From Lenzites betulinus (lineage: Eukaryota > Basidiomycota > Agaricomycetes > Polyporales > Polyporaceae), in assembly GCA_022264855.1 (NCBI GenBank), contig JABYQU010000066.1:1-64000 (forward strand): a stretch of 64,000 nucleotides of DNA. Reading direction: 5' to 3'. Shown here piece by piece: positions 21,414-34,447 of this stretch. A model generated the notes under the pieces. It was not told the origin of the DNA, did no database searches, and saw only the letters and a list, made by a program, of their open reading frames with translations. Both the position numbers and the translations under genes were made by a program. Positions within the stretch are counted from its first letter, which is position 1. Each line of letters begins with the position of its first letter.

Positions 21414-21499
21414 GAACAGCGTGAATAATATGAACGCACTATAGATGTGCAGTGCTATGTGGTATGCGGGCGGGGTTGGAGAGCCGGTAAGGCCAAAGG

Positions 21500-21905
21500 T
21501 TACCGATTCTTCCTGGACTCTGATTCCTGTTTCTCGCGTGTGCGAAGGCGCGACTCCTCGCGCATAGCTTCGACGATGTAGAGCACCAACACCCCGTTGG
21601 CCGCGACGATGGCAGTAATGGCTGCGTATATTGTGTTTCCTGCTCGGGTATGAGGGGATGTCGTCAGCCGACACTACGGCAAAGCAAACGTACCGTCCCA
21701 GAGGTAGTCTCTTGACAAGAAGTAAGACGATAGCGGTACAATCCCAAGTGAGAGAGCGAATATGATGAGTTTCGCGAGAACGCCCCTGGTAGGTTTGAGC
21801 ACTTGTCAGGGTCGCGAAGTCTACAGAGCGTACAAAGTCGAGTCGGACTGACCCAGACTGGTCGGCTTGCGCAACAAGCTTTCCTACAGCGGCTTGTTCA
21901 CTCAT
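21500..21905 (-). CDS. VMA21: V-ATPase assembly factor Vma21
   Basis: Minus-strand exons 21905-21853, 21785-21694 and 21639-21500 join to 94 residues. Two transmembrane helices are visible: GVLAKLIIFALSLGIVPLSS and IYAAITAIVAANGVLVLYIV, joined by YFLSRDYLWDG. This is the Vma21 family layout and size. Vma21 is an ER membrane chaperone that helps assemble the V0 sector of the vacuolar proton pump. The first intron could start at either of two donors 6 bp apart; both keep the frame. The gene is head-to-head with ALG8 (250 bp between start codons), another ER membrane protein gene. Confidence 0.93.
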
Positions 21906-22155
21906 GGCAGCTTTTAATTCGGATCCCAGCGTATATAGAGAGGAGAGGTTGGTGGTGGTCGGGAGCAAGGCGCGACGCGTGCATACGCGCCTGCTCATCA
22001 TGTGAGAACACTGGGCGCGCGATGTGACGCATCCTCCTTCGCATTCTGCCACCACCACCCTCTACGCTCAACCGTTACAAACTTCGAAGCTCCTTCATCG
22101 CGATATCCGACGGACTCCAGGCAGCTCTGGGGCTACCTCTACGCGCCACGTTCTT

Positions 22156-24468
<2,313 letters not shown>

Positions 24469-24716
24469 ATGAAAATACCATGTTATACCTCGAATATGTG
24501 CACTCTCTTTAGAACACTACATGATGCATCGTATGTTAAGCGTCGGTGCAGTTATACGCGGGATCTAATCTTATCTCATATTTTCGATCGAAATTTTGGA
24601 AAGCGCCCGCTCTTGCTCTCTCGTGTAAAGCGCCCATGCAAAGCCGCTCGCTGCCTCCCTTCACGAACACTTCGCGCTTATACTAATAGTCTCTCCTCCA
24701 CCCCGCATACACCAAC

Positions 24717-25990
24717 ATGGTCAGTACGGGCTTTTGAATCAACATGTTTAAGTGCTAACCATGAGTTTAGATTCGTAGGCAAACGCGCGAGCGCCGGCAA
24801 TACATCTACGCAAAGTCCTTGGAGGCGCAGGAGCGGCAGACATACGCCCGGAAACAGCAGATCAAGGATGCTCTGGCGGGTGGCAAAGCTCTACCGACGG
24901 AGTTGAGAAAGGATGCGAAAGACCTTGGACGCGACCTAGCATTCGACGAAGCGCAAGCAGGTATGCGCCGTTCAAATGTGGCCCTTCTGCAATAGCTCAC
25001 TTTGGTGGCAGAGCCTTCGTCTCACATCGACAATGAGTACTCTCGCGCCGGGATTCTGGACCCCAAAATTGTTGTCACAACGTCAAGAGATCCTAGCTCA
25101 AAACTCCTCCAGTTCTCGAAGGTATGCAGACGGCATTCCCGGTGTGCGCGTAGCAGAGAATGAACGTGCTACAGGAAATGCGTCTTGTTTTCCCCAACTC
25201 CCACAGGATCAATCGCGGAAACTACGTCGTGAAGGAGCTAGCGGAGGCGTGCAGAGCAAACGAAGTAACGGACCTGATTGTATTGCACGAACACCGTGGT
25301 GTTCCAGGTACGTGCACCCGTGGCTTGCTTCAAGTAGATAGACAAACCTCTCGCAGACGCCATGATTGTTTCACATTTCCCCCATGGACCCACGGTCTAC
25401 TTCACCCTCCACAACGTCCAGCTCCGACACGACATTGCCCAATATCAGTCTTCCACAGTCTCGGAACAATACCCCCACCTCATATTCGAGAACTTCTCCT
25501 CAAAACTTGGCGAGCGGATACGTGACGTGTTGAAATTTCTGTTCCCGGTACCGAAGGAGGACAGCAAGCGGGTCATGACCTTCTCGACAGAGGACGACTT
25601 TATTTCCTTCAGGTAGGCAGCTGCGTTTTCGATAGTGCAGCTATTCTCACCATGTATCCCGCGCAGGCATCACGTATTCATGAAGATTCCCCCAAAGCAA
25701 ATACAGCTTGCGGAGGTTGGCCCGCGGTTCGAGATGAAGCGTAAGCTTATAGCATCGCCAGCCGTATATACCGTACTCACTCCGACTTCCTAATTTCAAC
25801 AGCCTACGAAATTCGGCAAGGGACCATTGAACAGGCGGAAGCGGAGCGGGAGTGGGTCCTCGCTCACTACTCGCGCACGGCCAAGAAGCGGAGTCTGCTC
25901 AGTGGGCCCGCCCCACGACCATCTGCTACCGCTGCCGCAACGTCCGAGGATGACTCGCAAAACAACCGGAAGAAGCGAGTTCGTCGGTGA
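24717..25990 (+). CDS. IMP4: U3 snoRNP protein Imp4 (Brix domain)
   Basis: Exons 24717-24719, 24771-24960, 25012-25121, 25175-25307, 25357-25612, 25667-25740 and 25803-25990 give 317 residues. The first coding exon is the ATG alone. The N-terminus ([20 protein letters not shown]) is the Imp4 signature. The Brix domain follows with [59 protein letters not shown] and [19 protein letters not shown]. Imp4 bridges U3 snoRNA and pre-18S rRNA in the small-subunit processome in the nucleolus. The window also carries UTP12 of the same complex. Confidence 0.96.
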
Positions 25991-26264
25991 TCACACCTCA
26001 CACTCGACGTCCCCCGTTCTGTGCTCCTTGGACCTTACCAGCCAGCTTCAAGGAGCAGTATCATCCTTATCCTATCTCGCATATGTTTGTACGAGGCTGG
26101 TTGTATGAAAGTATCGGCTTATAACACGACCATCCGAGGGTCGCAGTCTTCGAGGATTCTAAATCACGAGTGGTGAGCTTCATAGTATTGTCTATATGAA
26201 GCAAACGTCTGAACGCAGTCCGAAGAGAATCCGACTGGGTTCCGTCGTAACTCTCAGAACATCT

Positions 26265-27338
26265 TTATGGCGGATCGTGCATGTCTACGCATCTAATCCT
26301 GCAGTTCAGCTTCCTTCTTCGGCGTAGAATAGTGCCACCTACCAGGCGTAGGGCTACTGGCTCTTGGTCCCACGTTGGATCTTCTGCCCCTACGGTAGTT
26401 TCACCCGCAACCGAGAACCCAAGCAGTTCGTAAAATTTGTACGCGTTCGAGGTGAGTAACCATACGTCGTGACCATCGGCGTCTCCCTTTGCTTGAGGGT
26501 CAGCAAACGGTTGCACTTCATTGAATGTACCCATACCATGTCCGTCACGGTATTCACCAGGGCCGAAGCGTATCCTCGCCCCTGGTACTCAGGGTCGGTG
26601 CCCAGAATTTCGATCTCGTACATATTTTCGGCCTCATCGCCGAGTGCCGTCTCTTTCAGTGCTTCGATCTTTTCCCCGCACTCTTGGAACCGCTGGAGTA
26701 TTTCGAACGTCCTTCTCAATACATAACCGCATAGAAGGGCTTGATGCACTCACTGCTTTGACGTTCGCAGGAGCAGACTTGTCTAGCAGACTCATGAGGA
26801 TTAGGCATGTCCAAGACATGCCCCCGTCTCCTGGAGCTGCACTGCAGCGATATTAGGTCTAGTACGTATAGCAAACATGTCGTTTCAAGACTCACTATCT
26901 CATGACAGACCTTCCTCCGTCTACGGTCAGCGCGCGCCCATTGTATATTCCGTCCGCCAGTGTAAGACCGTTCCGCAACCTCCATCGTGCTCCGCGAAAG
27001 GCACTCGTATCAGCAGACTGCACGCCGACTTTCGTTAGTTATGATCAAGCTTCAATGGGACGGTGTCCAAGTTGCATCCCCACCGAGATGTAATTAATCA
27101 TATGCTCATCTTTCATGGTTATAGTCATTGTCTCAATGCCCTGCTGAAGGTCCCCTATGGATTCGGGGCAGGTAAGCCTCGTGCAATTCAAACAAAGCAA
27201 TCGAATAGATCCCTGCCATGTGTACTGACCATACTTCATAGGCCTCACCACAACCGCCTCGTGGGTACTCGTTGTGTCATACAAAAGAGGACGTGCCTCC
27301 CACAAACAAGCAGACGGAGAAGACCTTTCAACAGTCAT
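26265..27338 (-). CDS. GNAT acetyltransferase, array copy A
   Basis: From the ATG at 27338 the supported exons encode EAVVVRPMKYG, then GDLQQGIETMTITMKDEHMI, then SADTSAFRGARWRLRNGLTL with ALTVDGGR, a Pro/Gly segment, and the acetyl-CoA motif region (MYEIEILGTDPEYQGRGYAS, ALVNTVTDM). The last exon has GHDVWLLTSNAYKFYELLGF and EDPTWDQEPVALRLV. QGRGYA is the pyrophosphate-binding Q/R-x-x-G-x-G/A motif of GNAT enzymes. The C-terminal tail (LRRRRKLNCRIRC) is unlike the other copies and may reflect an altered stop. It is the first of four paralogues on the minus strand. The substrate is unknown, and exon boundaries in the middle are approximate. Confidence 0.75.
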
Positions 27339-27674
27339 GGCGATACGAGAACAGAGCGTCGTTGCGACTCGTTCGTGTTCAATGCACCGGTCGTCTAGCT
27401 ATATCGGTGGTCAATTCAAAATCGCCTCGCCCGCGCTGAAACTGAAACCTTGAGTATGTGAACAGCATATGATAACATTCAAGTCAGACTCTCCGGGACA
27501 CCGCCATCATCACGCATTCAAGCTTCAAGCGCGAGCGCGCGCGAGAGTTCAATCACATTATGTATATGGTCAAGCTCACTCCCATATCAGCCTGGGCCGG
27601 AACTTTGCCAGGACTAACGTACAAACCTGGAGGTCTACGCTCACGGGTCATGTTACACTGCGTTGAAGTTCTTC

Positions 27675-28563
27675 TCAGAAAAGTGAATCCCTTTGGTGCG
27701 TCGTACCATCTGCGGCTTGGATTAAGATCTGACGGCCAGTCGGACAATTGGAAATCAGACGTACGACTCGGATTGGAACCGGTTCACCCTCCCAGGTAGG
27801 ATTTTCGTCACCGAGAGTAGCGCTTCGGATGATCGAGAAACCAAGCCCTTCATAGAAGGCATATGCGTCGGTCGTCACCAGCCAAACGTCGTGGCCATCC
27901 GCGTCCGCCTGGATATATGTTAGCCAATCGAGGTGGGCTAGTGATTTCCACGTACCATGTCCGTCACCGCGGTCACTAAGGCTGAGCCATATCCCCGGCC
28001 TTGCACCTCTGGGGCTGTTCCTAGAGACTGGATTTCGTACATATCTGCAACTTTCTCGCCGAAGGCATCCAACACGAGCTCCTTAACTTTCTCCACAAAC
28101 TCTATCAAACGCTGCGCCGCGCAGTCTCAGTCGAGTCAGAGTGCAGTCATAAACCGAATTCGTACCTTCGTGAGCTCACGCGTGTCAGCTACTTTCCGTA
28201 AGACTGCTTCCGCGTAGACATGCGGCCACGGATCCCCAGGGCCTCCAGGAATCTGGCTGTAAAATGGACTCGTCAGCGCCGGCAAGGCACGAGGCCGGGA
28301 GCAAGCAGACGGACTACTTCATCGCTGCCTTGCCCGCGTCCACAGTCAGGACACGGTTCTGCCGAATTCCGCTGTCGAACATGAGGTAGTAGCGTGCTTT
28401 GGCACGTGCCTCAGCGAAAGGTGCGGTGTCCACTGTCTGTGTCTCGTCAGCGAGATGTTCGTACCGACTTCTCATATCGAGATCATACATACAGTGAAAT
28501 ATACCATCAATGAGTCCTCAAGGAACGCCCTGTGTATGGTGTCGGCGCCGCGGGGTATATCGC
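27675..28563 (-). CDS. GNAT acetyltransferase, array copy B (5' end unresolved)
   Basis: In order on the minus strand are GADTIHRAFLEDSLMVYFT, VDTAPFAEARAKARYYLMF with NRVLTVDAGKAAM, QIPGGPGDPWPHVYAEAVLR, RLIEFVEKVKELVLDAFGEK, then MYEIQSLGTAPEVQGRGYGS and GHDVWLVTTDAYAFYEGLGF ending at a TGA near 27675. GNAT motif A (QGRGYG) is intact. The first visible exon begins after a clear acceptor, so a further N-terminal exon lies upstream; a candidate containing VAVLPMK lies around 28630-28668. The exon layout matches copies C and D, so they arose by tandem duplication. The reaction is acetyl transfer from acetyl-CoA to an unknown acceptor. Confidence 0.75.
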
Positions 28564-28668
28564 CTGCGGGGAAGTATATTTTCATGTCAGTACGACGAAC
28601 GTTGATGCATGTCTATTAACATACTGCGCTTCATGGGTAGTACAGCCACGGGAGCCTGAGATTCGCAT

Positions 28669-29287
28669 GCCCCCTGGGGGAGCAGTGGCGTTCTCTCGTC
28701 TGCCAAAGACTTGGTTTCTAAGGCCTGCATGTTTGCCGCTGTGTATTTGGTGGGCAACCGCAAACAGCAGTTGCTTTCAAAATGATGGGGGCACCGCGTG
28801 GGGAGAGGGTAAGCACTGAGGGCTTCAACATCACCGGTCAGGCTACTTAATGTGGGCTGGGATCACGTACAATCTCCGAACATACCCGCGCCGGGGGCCA
28901 TCACCGAGCGCTGTCTCTTCGTGTCACTGTCACTGAGTCGGATGATAGGAGCCCGCAGTCCTGACTCCTGAGGCCTGATGATTAGGCATAACGAGGATGA
29001 AGTTGACTGCGATCCGGGGTCAATGTCATACAGCAGGAAGAGCATGTGAGTCTGCACCGATGGATGCACATGTCGGTCTCAAGTGGGTGGTCTCATCACA
29101 GATACACGTCCGGTCGTGAGAATTCTTACCGTGGTACATATGTTACGAGAATACGACCTGTTCCTATTTGCATTTCCACCCCGCCACTGATCTTCTAGTT
29201 GATTCTCCAGGAGCACCCTCGGTGGCTACTGGAAACAGATGTGGATTAAGGCTTATACTTCCGGAAATCTCTCGGCATAGCGCAAGT
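28669..29287. other. Spacer between GNAT copies B and C
   Basis: About 600 bp with no supported gene. Short ORFs on both strands lack family resemblance. It must hold the promoter of copy B and the 3' end of copy C. Confidence 0.4.
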
Positions 29288-30216
29288 CTAGTCACTGTAA
29301 CTATGACGCAGAGTCGCAGGTTTCGTCCATTCGAGCATTAACCGATCTCCGCATCTAGGCTCAGATATGAGCAAACTATCACCACACGATATCCGTAGTT
29401 TGTCGCTCACCAGATGGATGGGAATAGGCTTCCCTTCCCACTTCGGGTTGTTATCTCCGAGAGCATCTTTTCCGACGACCACGAAACCGAGCTGCTCGTA
29501 GAATGTGTAGCTTCCGGCTGTGATCAGCCATGTATCGCGCCCCGCGGCATCAGCCTAAGAGTTATGTCAGAACGGGGAACGATGTGGCTGTCGCAACATA
29601 ACGTACCATATTCGTCACTGTAGTCACAAGAGCAGATGCATATCCTCTGCCCTGCGCTTCCGGGGCTGTTGCGAGTATCTGAAGATCGTACATATCCGGA
29701 GCTTCAGTGCCGAAAGCATCCCGGACCATCGACCATATCTTCCCCCGGAATTCGGCTTTCCTCTGAGCGGATCCAGAATTTGAGGTCATCAAACACTCTA
29801 ACCACATAGCCTTACACACCTTTGCGAGCTCTGGAGAGTCGGCCTTCTCAAGTAACCCAAGAAGGAACCTGAATAATTTCTTGGGATGATTGCTGCCGGG
29901 GAAACCACTGTTGTTTTACCCCAAGTAAACTCGTCGTATTCTAAACAAAGGTGAATCTGGTATTCACTATAGCAGGACGGATTTCCCGTGGTCAACGGTG
30001 AGTATCCGGTGTTGGAGCACTGCATCCCACACATTGAGAGTATGTCTGATCTTCCAGCGTGCCGAGTAGAATGGCGTGGTGTCGACGGACTAAATGACCA
30101 CGAGTGGTAAGCAAAGGGAGTGTGCTTCGAAATATTGCACATACCGAATAGTATAACATGATCTGATCCTGAGCAAACGCCCTTTGGATAGTATCAACAC
30201 CACTACCTACTTCATC
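29288..30216 (-). CDS. GNAT acetyltransferase, array copy C (5' end unresolved)
   Basis: Segments in order: DEVGSGVDTIQRAFAQDQIM, VDTTPFYSARWKIRHTLNVW with RILTVDHGKS, NHPKKLFRFLLGLLEKADSP, RKAEFRGKIWSMVRDAFGTE, then MYDLQILATAPEAQGRGYAS and GRDTWLITAGSYTFYEQLGF, NPKWEGKPIPIHLVS. The acetyl-CoA motif (QGRGYA) is intact. The C-terminus extends about 40 residues past the usual family end. The first exon was not found; there are about 500 bp of spacer upstream before copy D. It is a paralogue of A, B and D, and its role is unknown. Confidence 0.72.
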
Positions 30217-30750
30217 TAGTTGAGAAACGACAGAGGTTAGCTAAATAGTGAAGACGGCGCATGGGCACTCAACATAACGTACTATATCTCAAAGGAACCA
30301 CATCGACCGCGGTGGGATATCCCATAATGACAGGCACTTGATGGCGAGGGACTTGAAGGATGAGTAGTCATGAGCGACCAGGAACGATTTAACAGTTCAT
30401 TAGACAAGCGTCTAGCTGTGCATCGTTGCGTAAGTATTTGAACATCAATAGTGATGTGCGGACTGCAGCGGCATTGCAGGGATCTCAAACAGTGGCGTGA
30501 TGGGGGCCTGACCGCTGTTGAGCATGGCTTGACCATATGTCCTATCCGATGTCGTCCCACTAGAGTGTCCGTTAGACTGGTACACGGTTCCATAATCGGC
30601 TGTTAGAGGTACACATATATTCTACGTCCTTCGAACTTGGAAGAGTGGTGAGTGTGAATGAGCAGTGAACACATTGGCCGAGGTCTCATGGCAGCGATGT
30701 CTTATCGTCCTCGGCCATGATCGGGAAACTTCTAGGCTTCCTATACATCT

Positions 30751-31634
30751 TTATACGCGCGTTAGACCGAAACATGTGCGTGCAAGCGCGTTGAAAAGGG
30801 ACGCGCTTACAATGCGGAGAGGAACGGGGTCGCCTTTCCATTCCGGATTGTCTACTCCGAGGACGTCCTGCTGGACAATCGAGTAACCAAACCTCTGGTA
30901 GAATTCATGAGTGTTGCAAGTGACCAGATACACTCCGCGCCTCTGCACGTCCGCCTGGGAAACCAATATCAATGAGCTGTGAGTGGTGGCATGCCGATTG
31001 CGAAGTGGGTGAATATACCATGGCGTTGACGAATAGCATCAATAGTGTCCCATATCCTTTGCCTTGCTGCGCAGGGGCTGTTGCCAGGCCTTCGATCTCG
31101 ATCATGTCTTCGCGCGAGTCTCCAAACGCGTTCTTGTACAACACGCCCATTTTTTCGCCAAACTCCTGCTTTCTCTACATCCAAGGGGAGCGAGTGTCAA
31201 ATCCTCACTTCCGCACTTTAACAGCCGTCGATGACCGACCTTGGTCAGCTCTTCTGTATCGAACACTCTCAGGAGGGGCCCAAGGCGCGGGAACAACCAT
31301 CCACTCCTGTTTCCCGGGTATCCACTGAATTTCTCCGTGAGCGGCGATGGAATCATACTCGAGCAACCGGGGCGTACAGCGTGAGTAGGGCGTCCCCACC
31401 TGCAATGGTTAATGCCGCATTGCGATTGACGTGGTCTGCAAGTGACAGCGCGTGCGTAAGCTTCTGTCTCCACTCGAGCCCCGGAGCAGTGTCAACGCTC
31501 TACAAGAGGATCTGGCGCGTCAACGTCCGCTTCAAACGAAACTAGTAACGTGGGGACACCCACATTGAGGTATATGGTGACCGGATCATTTAAGATGGCA
31601 TCGTAGCCATTTTTTGCTGCATTTGGGACGTCTT
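30751..31634 (-). CDS. GNAT acetyltransferase, array copy D (5' end unresolved)
   Basis: Segments in order: DAILNDPVTIYLN, SVDTAPGLEWRQKLTHALSL with NAALTIAG, GYPGNRSGWLFPRLGPLLRV, RKQEFGEKMGVLYKNAFGDS, then MIEIEGLATAPAQQGKGYGT and GVYLVTCNTHEFYQRFGYSI, NPEWKGDPVPLRIVS. Motif A is QGKGYG. It is the most diverged of the four copies, for example NAM in place of TDM before the last intron. Splice sites flank each segment, so it looks functional. No first exon was identified upstream of 31634. Confidence 0.72.
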
Positions 31635-32379
31635 CTGCGAGGAGGACGGTTGATCATCAGACTGGACTTGCGATTACCCAAGACCATAAGACGGGCGACG
31701 AACTGTATTGCATTGGACGTATGATTGGTGGGGCGGTGATTCCACGAGCCGCTGGGAGCAACTTCTCACTCTCCTCGGCGAGATGAGGAGAGGACTTCTC
31801 GCCCATGTGAACTGGCAGTAGTGATGCGGCCATAGAGGATGCTGCAAGAAGTCCGCATCCACAGGCTATAGTATATGTTGAGTTATAAGTCTTAGATGGC
31901 TAGGCTGCGGATAAGTATATTCGCACGCATACAATCGCCTCCATCACCACAATCGCGTGGCTGGTTGCGCATGCTGCCGCGCAGTCAGCGTAGTATCATA
32001 ATCGTCAGGCCGCGGCCGCAGTGGCGCTCATAGGAACAGGATCCACGACACACCTATATTCGTTAACTTGTGATCCACGTAGGTAGCTGTATACTTGCTC
32101 GTCCGCAGAACGTCGTCAGCAGGCAATATTGAGTCTATGAGATGTTTTACGCAGTCGCTGTGACACCGGTGTCAACTTATCGTACACAACCAAACCTGAA
32201 GATGAGAGTAGGCGGCGTAAGACGACTCCACAGATTGTGCATATGTCTGCCAGACTTCGCGTGTTACGCTGCATGCGTGAGAAGACTATTTTGCGGGATG
32301 AGGGCACTCATCGGACAGCTGAGAAGGTATACATTGTCGGGGAACTTCTTGCACGTGGTGGTTGTACATATTGTACGCA
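31635..32379. other. Gene-poor spacer between the GNAT array and DNPEP
   Basis: About 745 bp in which I see no supported gene. It should include the missing first exon and promoter of GNAT copy D and the DNPEP 3' UTR. Confidence 0.4.
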
Positions 32380-34173
32380 TTACTCGACAACGAGAGCCTT
32401 GTCGATCTCGTTGAAGCCCTCGAAGAAAGAGGTGAAGAGGTCGATCGCGTTTTGCACGTCTTCGGAACCCGCTGTCTCGCGAATGGAATGCATGGACAGC
32501 ATCGCACACCCGACGTCTACAGTGCGGACACCAATCTTGGAGAGGAAGGGACCGACTGTGGAGCCACATGCCCTGAACAAACGCGTTTTGAGCAAGCTGA
32601 CTCGCCTACAAACCTCAGGATGCGCACATATCGTTCCGGACTTCGTACTCCTGCACCTTACCGCCCTTCCGTTCAATCAATTTCTTGACAACGAAAGACC
32701 CAATGGAGTCGCTGGCGTAGCGCTGCTTTGCGTTCGTCTTGATCACCACACCGCCGTTCATGCGGGGGGCGTGGTTGTCCTCGTGTTTGCTGGGGTAATT
32801 GGGGTGCAGTGCGTGACCCATGTCTGCGCTGATGAGGAAAGAGCGCGCGACCGACTGCGCGTATGCGGCGGGAGTGGGAGCGAGGCGCTGCAGGAGGAAG
32901 GGGATCAGGGAGGACTCTGCGCCGGATGTGGAGACGGAGCCGATCTCCTCGTGGTTGAAAAGTGCGATGCAGTTCACGTTGCCCTCGAGCACGTTGAAAG
33001 AGGATGAGGCAGCGAATGTCGCAATGGCCTCCACAGCTGCGAATCTGTTCTGGTGCTCAGTTTATGAACATTTATTATACTGACGGTGTGACTCACGAAG
33101 AGAACTGGTTGTCCATCCGAGGGCTGAACACGAATTCACTGTTCAGCCCGCCAAGAACGGAGGGCTGCACATCGTACAAATGGCTGCGAATCGAGCTTAG
33201 CGAGCCGCAATATAATGGCGTAAAGATGAACATACAGCTCAAAGTCGTGAATGGTCTCCGGCGCGACAGAGAGATGTTCGGCTAAGAGCGATAGAAGCGC
33301 GGGATGGTGGTTGCCTTGGATGCTCGAAGCACCGGGAGGCGTTTCCGATTTATCGTTTGGTGACGAGTTGAGCTTAGACTCGACTGCTTGCGCAAGGATG
33401 GGGACAAACTCCGTTTCCGTGTTGAACTGGAAGTTATCCGAGGACCCACGCTCCACTGCAGTTAATGGTTAGTCGGTGGAACGGTGCCGTGATGGGGAGA
33501 GCATCCTACAATGGATGGCCAACGTCGGAATACGCAGCAACGGTTTGTTAATCTTCACAAGCTTCGCCTGGAAGTTTCCGCTCTTGTCCGCAAGCACTAC
33601 TCTGCCGGCCAGAGACAAATCCCGGTCAAACCAAGAGTGCCAGATGCCGCCTCCATAGAGTTCCACGCCGACTTGCAAATATCCAGCCTTTGAACGCTTG
33701 GATACGGGCCGTATCTTTGGCGAATCGTTCAGAACCCTGAAAAGTATGTCCATGGCGCTGGACCTACCCTCAGGTTGGGACTGTCGATGTGGGTCGCGAC
33801 GATGGATACACCCGCGCCGCCGGGCTGCCACTTCTGGGGAAGGGTGAAGGCAATAAGTGCACTCTGGTTGCTGTTGTGGCACAACGCCCGCTATTCAGAC
33901 ATCGTCGCAATAGCATGGTGCATGAACGCACCGAGTAAAGTAGTATTTGCCGCCGGCCTTCAGGGTCTTGTCCCAATCATCCTGCTCTCGGATCTGACGA
34001 TCCCGTCAGACAACGTTCTGCATCGCCCTCTTCCCCCAATATACCTTCTGGAAACCGGCCTTCTCAAGACGCGCGGAGGCAGCCTGGACCGCGTGGAAGG
34101 GGGTGGGAGACGCGTTGACAAAGGCGACGAGTTTGTGGGCAGCTTCGGGCCCTGCTTGCTGCATGTTGGTCAT
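32380..34173 (-). CDS. Aspartyl aminopeptidase (M18 family)
   Basis: The protein starts MTNMQQAGPEAAHKLVAFVN at 34173. Spliced segments follow the M18 order: PTPFHAVQAASARLEKAGF, DDWDKTLKAGGKYYFTRNQS, VSIVATHIDSPNLR, GGGIWHSWFDRDLSLAGRVV, NDFQFNTETEF-like, FSPRMDNQFSS, ALFNHEEIGSVSTSGAESS, SADMGHALHPNYPSKHEDNH and STVGPFLSKIGVRTVDVGCA with AMLSMHSIRETAGSED. The likely zinc ligands and catalytic Glu (THIDSPN, FDRD, NHEEIGS, DMGHALHPN, SMHSIRE) are all present. It removes N-terminal Asp or Glu from peptides in the cytosol or vacuole. It lies head-to-head with UTP12, 275 bp between start codons. Exact splice sites were checked for the first exons only. Confidence 0.93.
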
Positions 34174-34447
34174 TGTGTGGAAGAAAGAAGGGCGGGCGGG
34201 GTGGGGCCTGGTATATGACGACCCGCCTAGCCGCGTGAGAGCACTGGGTTTGAAAGAGACCCGAGATGGGTGTGGGACGGTCCGTACACGCGCACGCGCA
34301 CCAAGGCCTTGCGATCGGACGCGGAGGAGCATGAGTAGCACCCGTGGGAATCCTCGAAATATTCCCTCCTCCGCTTCTCATTGGCTCCTGCCGAGCGTGC
34401 CGTCCCTGCCTCTTGCTCTCGCTGCTCATCTCTCCTAGTCGCGTGCA

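Noticed and set aside
21114..22058. 314-codon minus-strand ORF
   Set aside because: It overlaps the antisense of the PAT-like gene and runs through VMA21 introns in the wrong frame. The VMA21 exon chain explains the coding signal.
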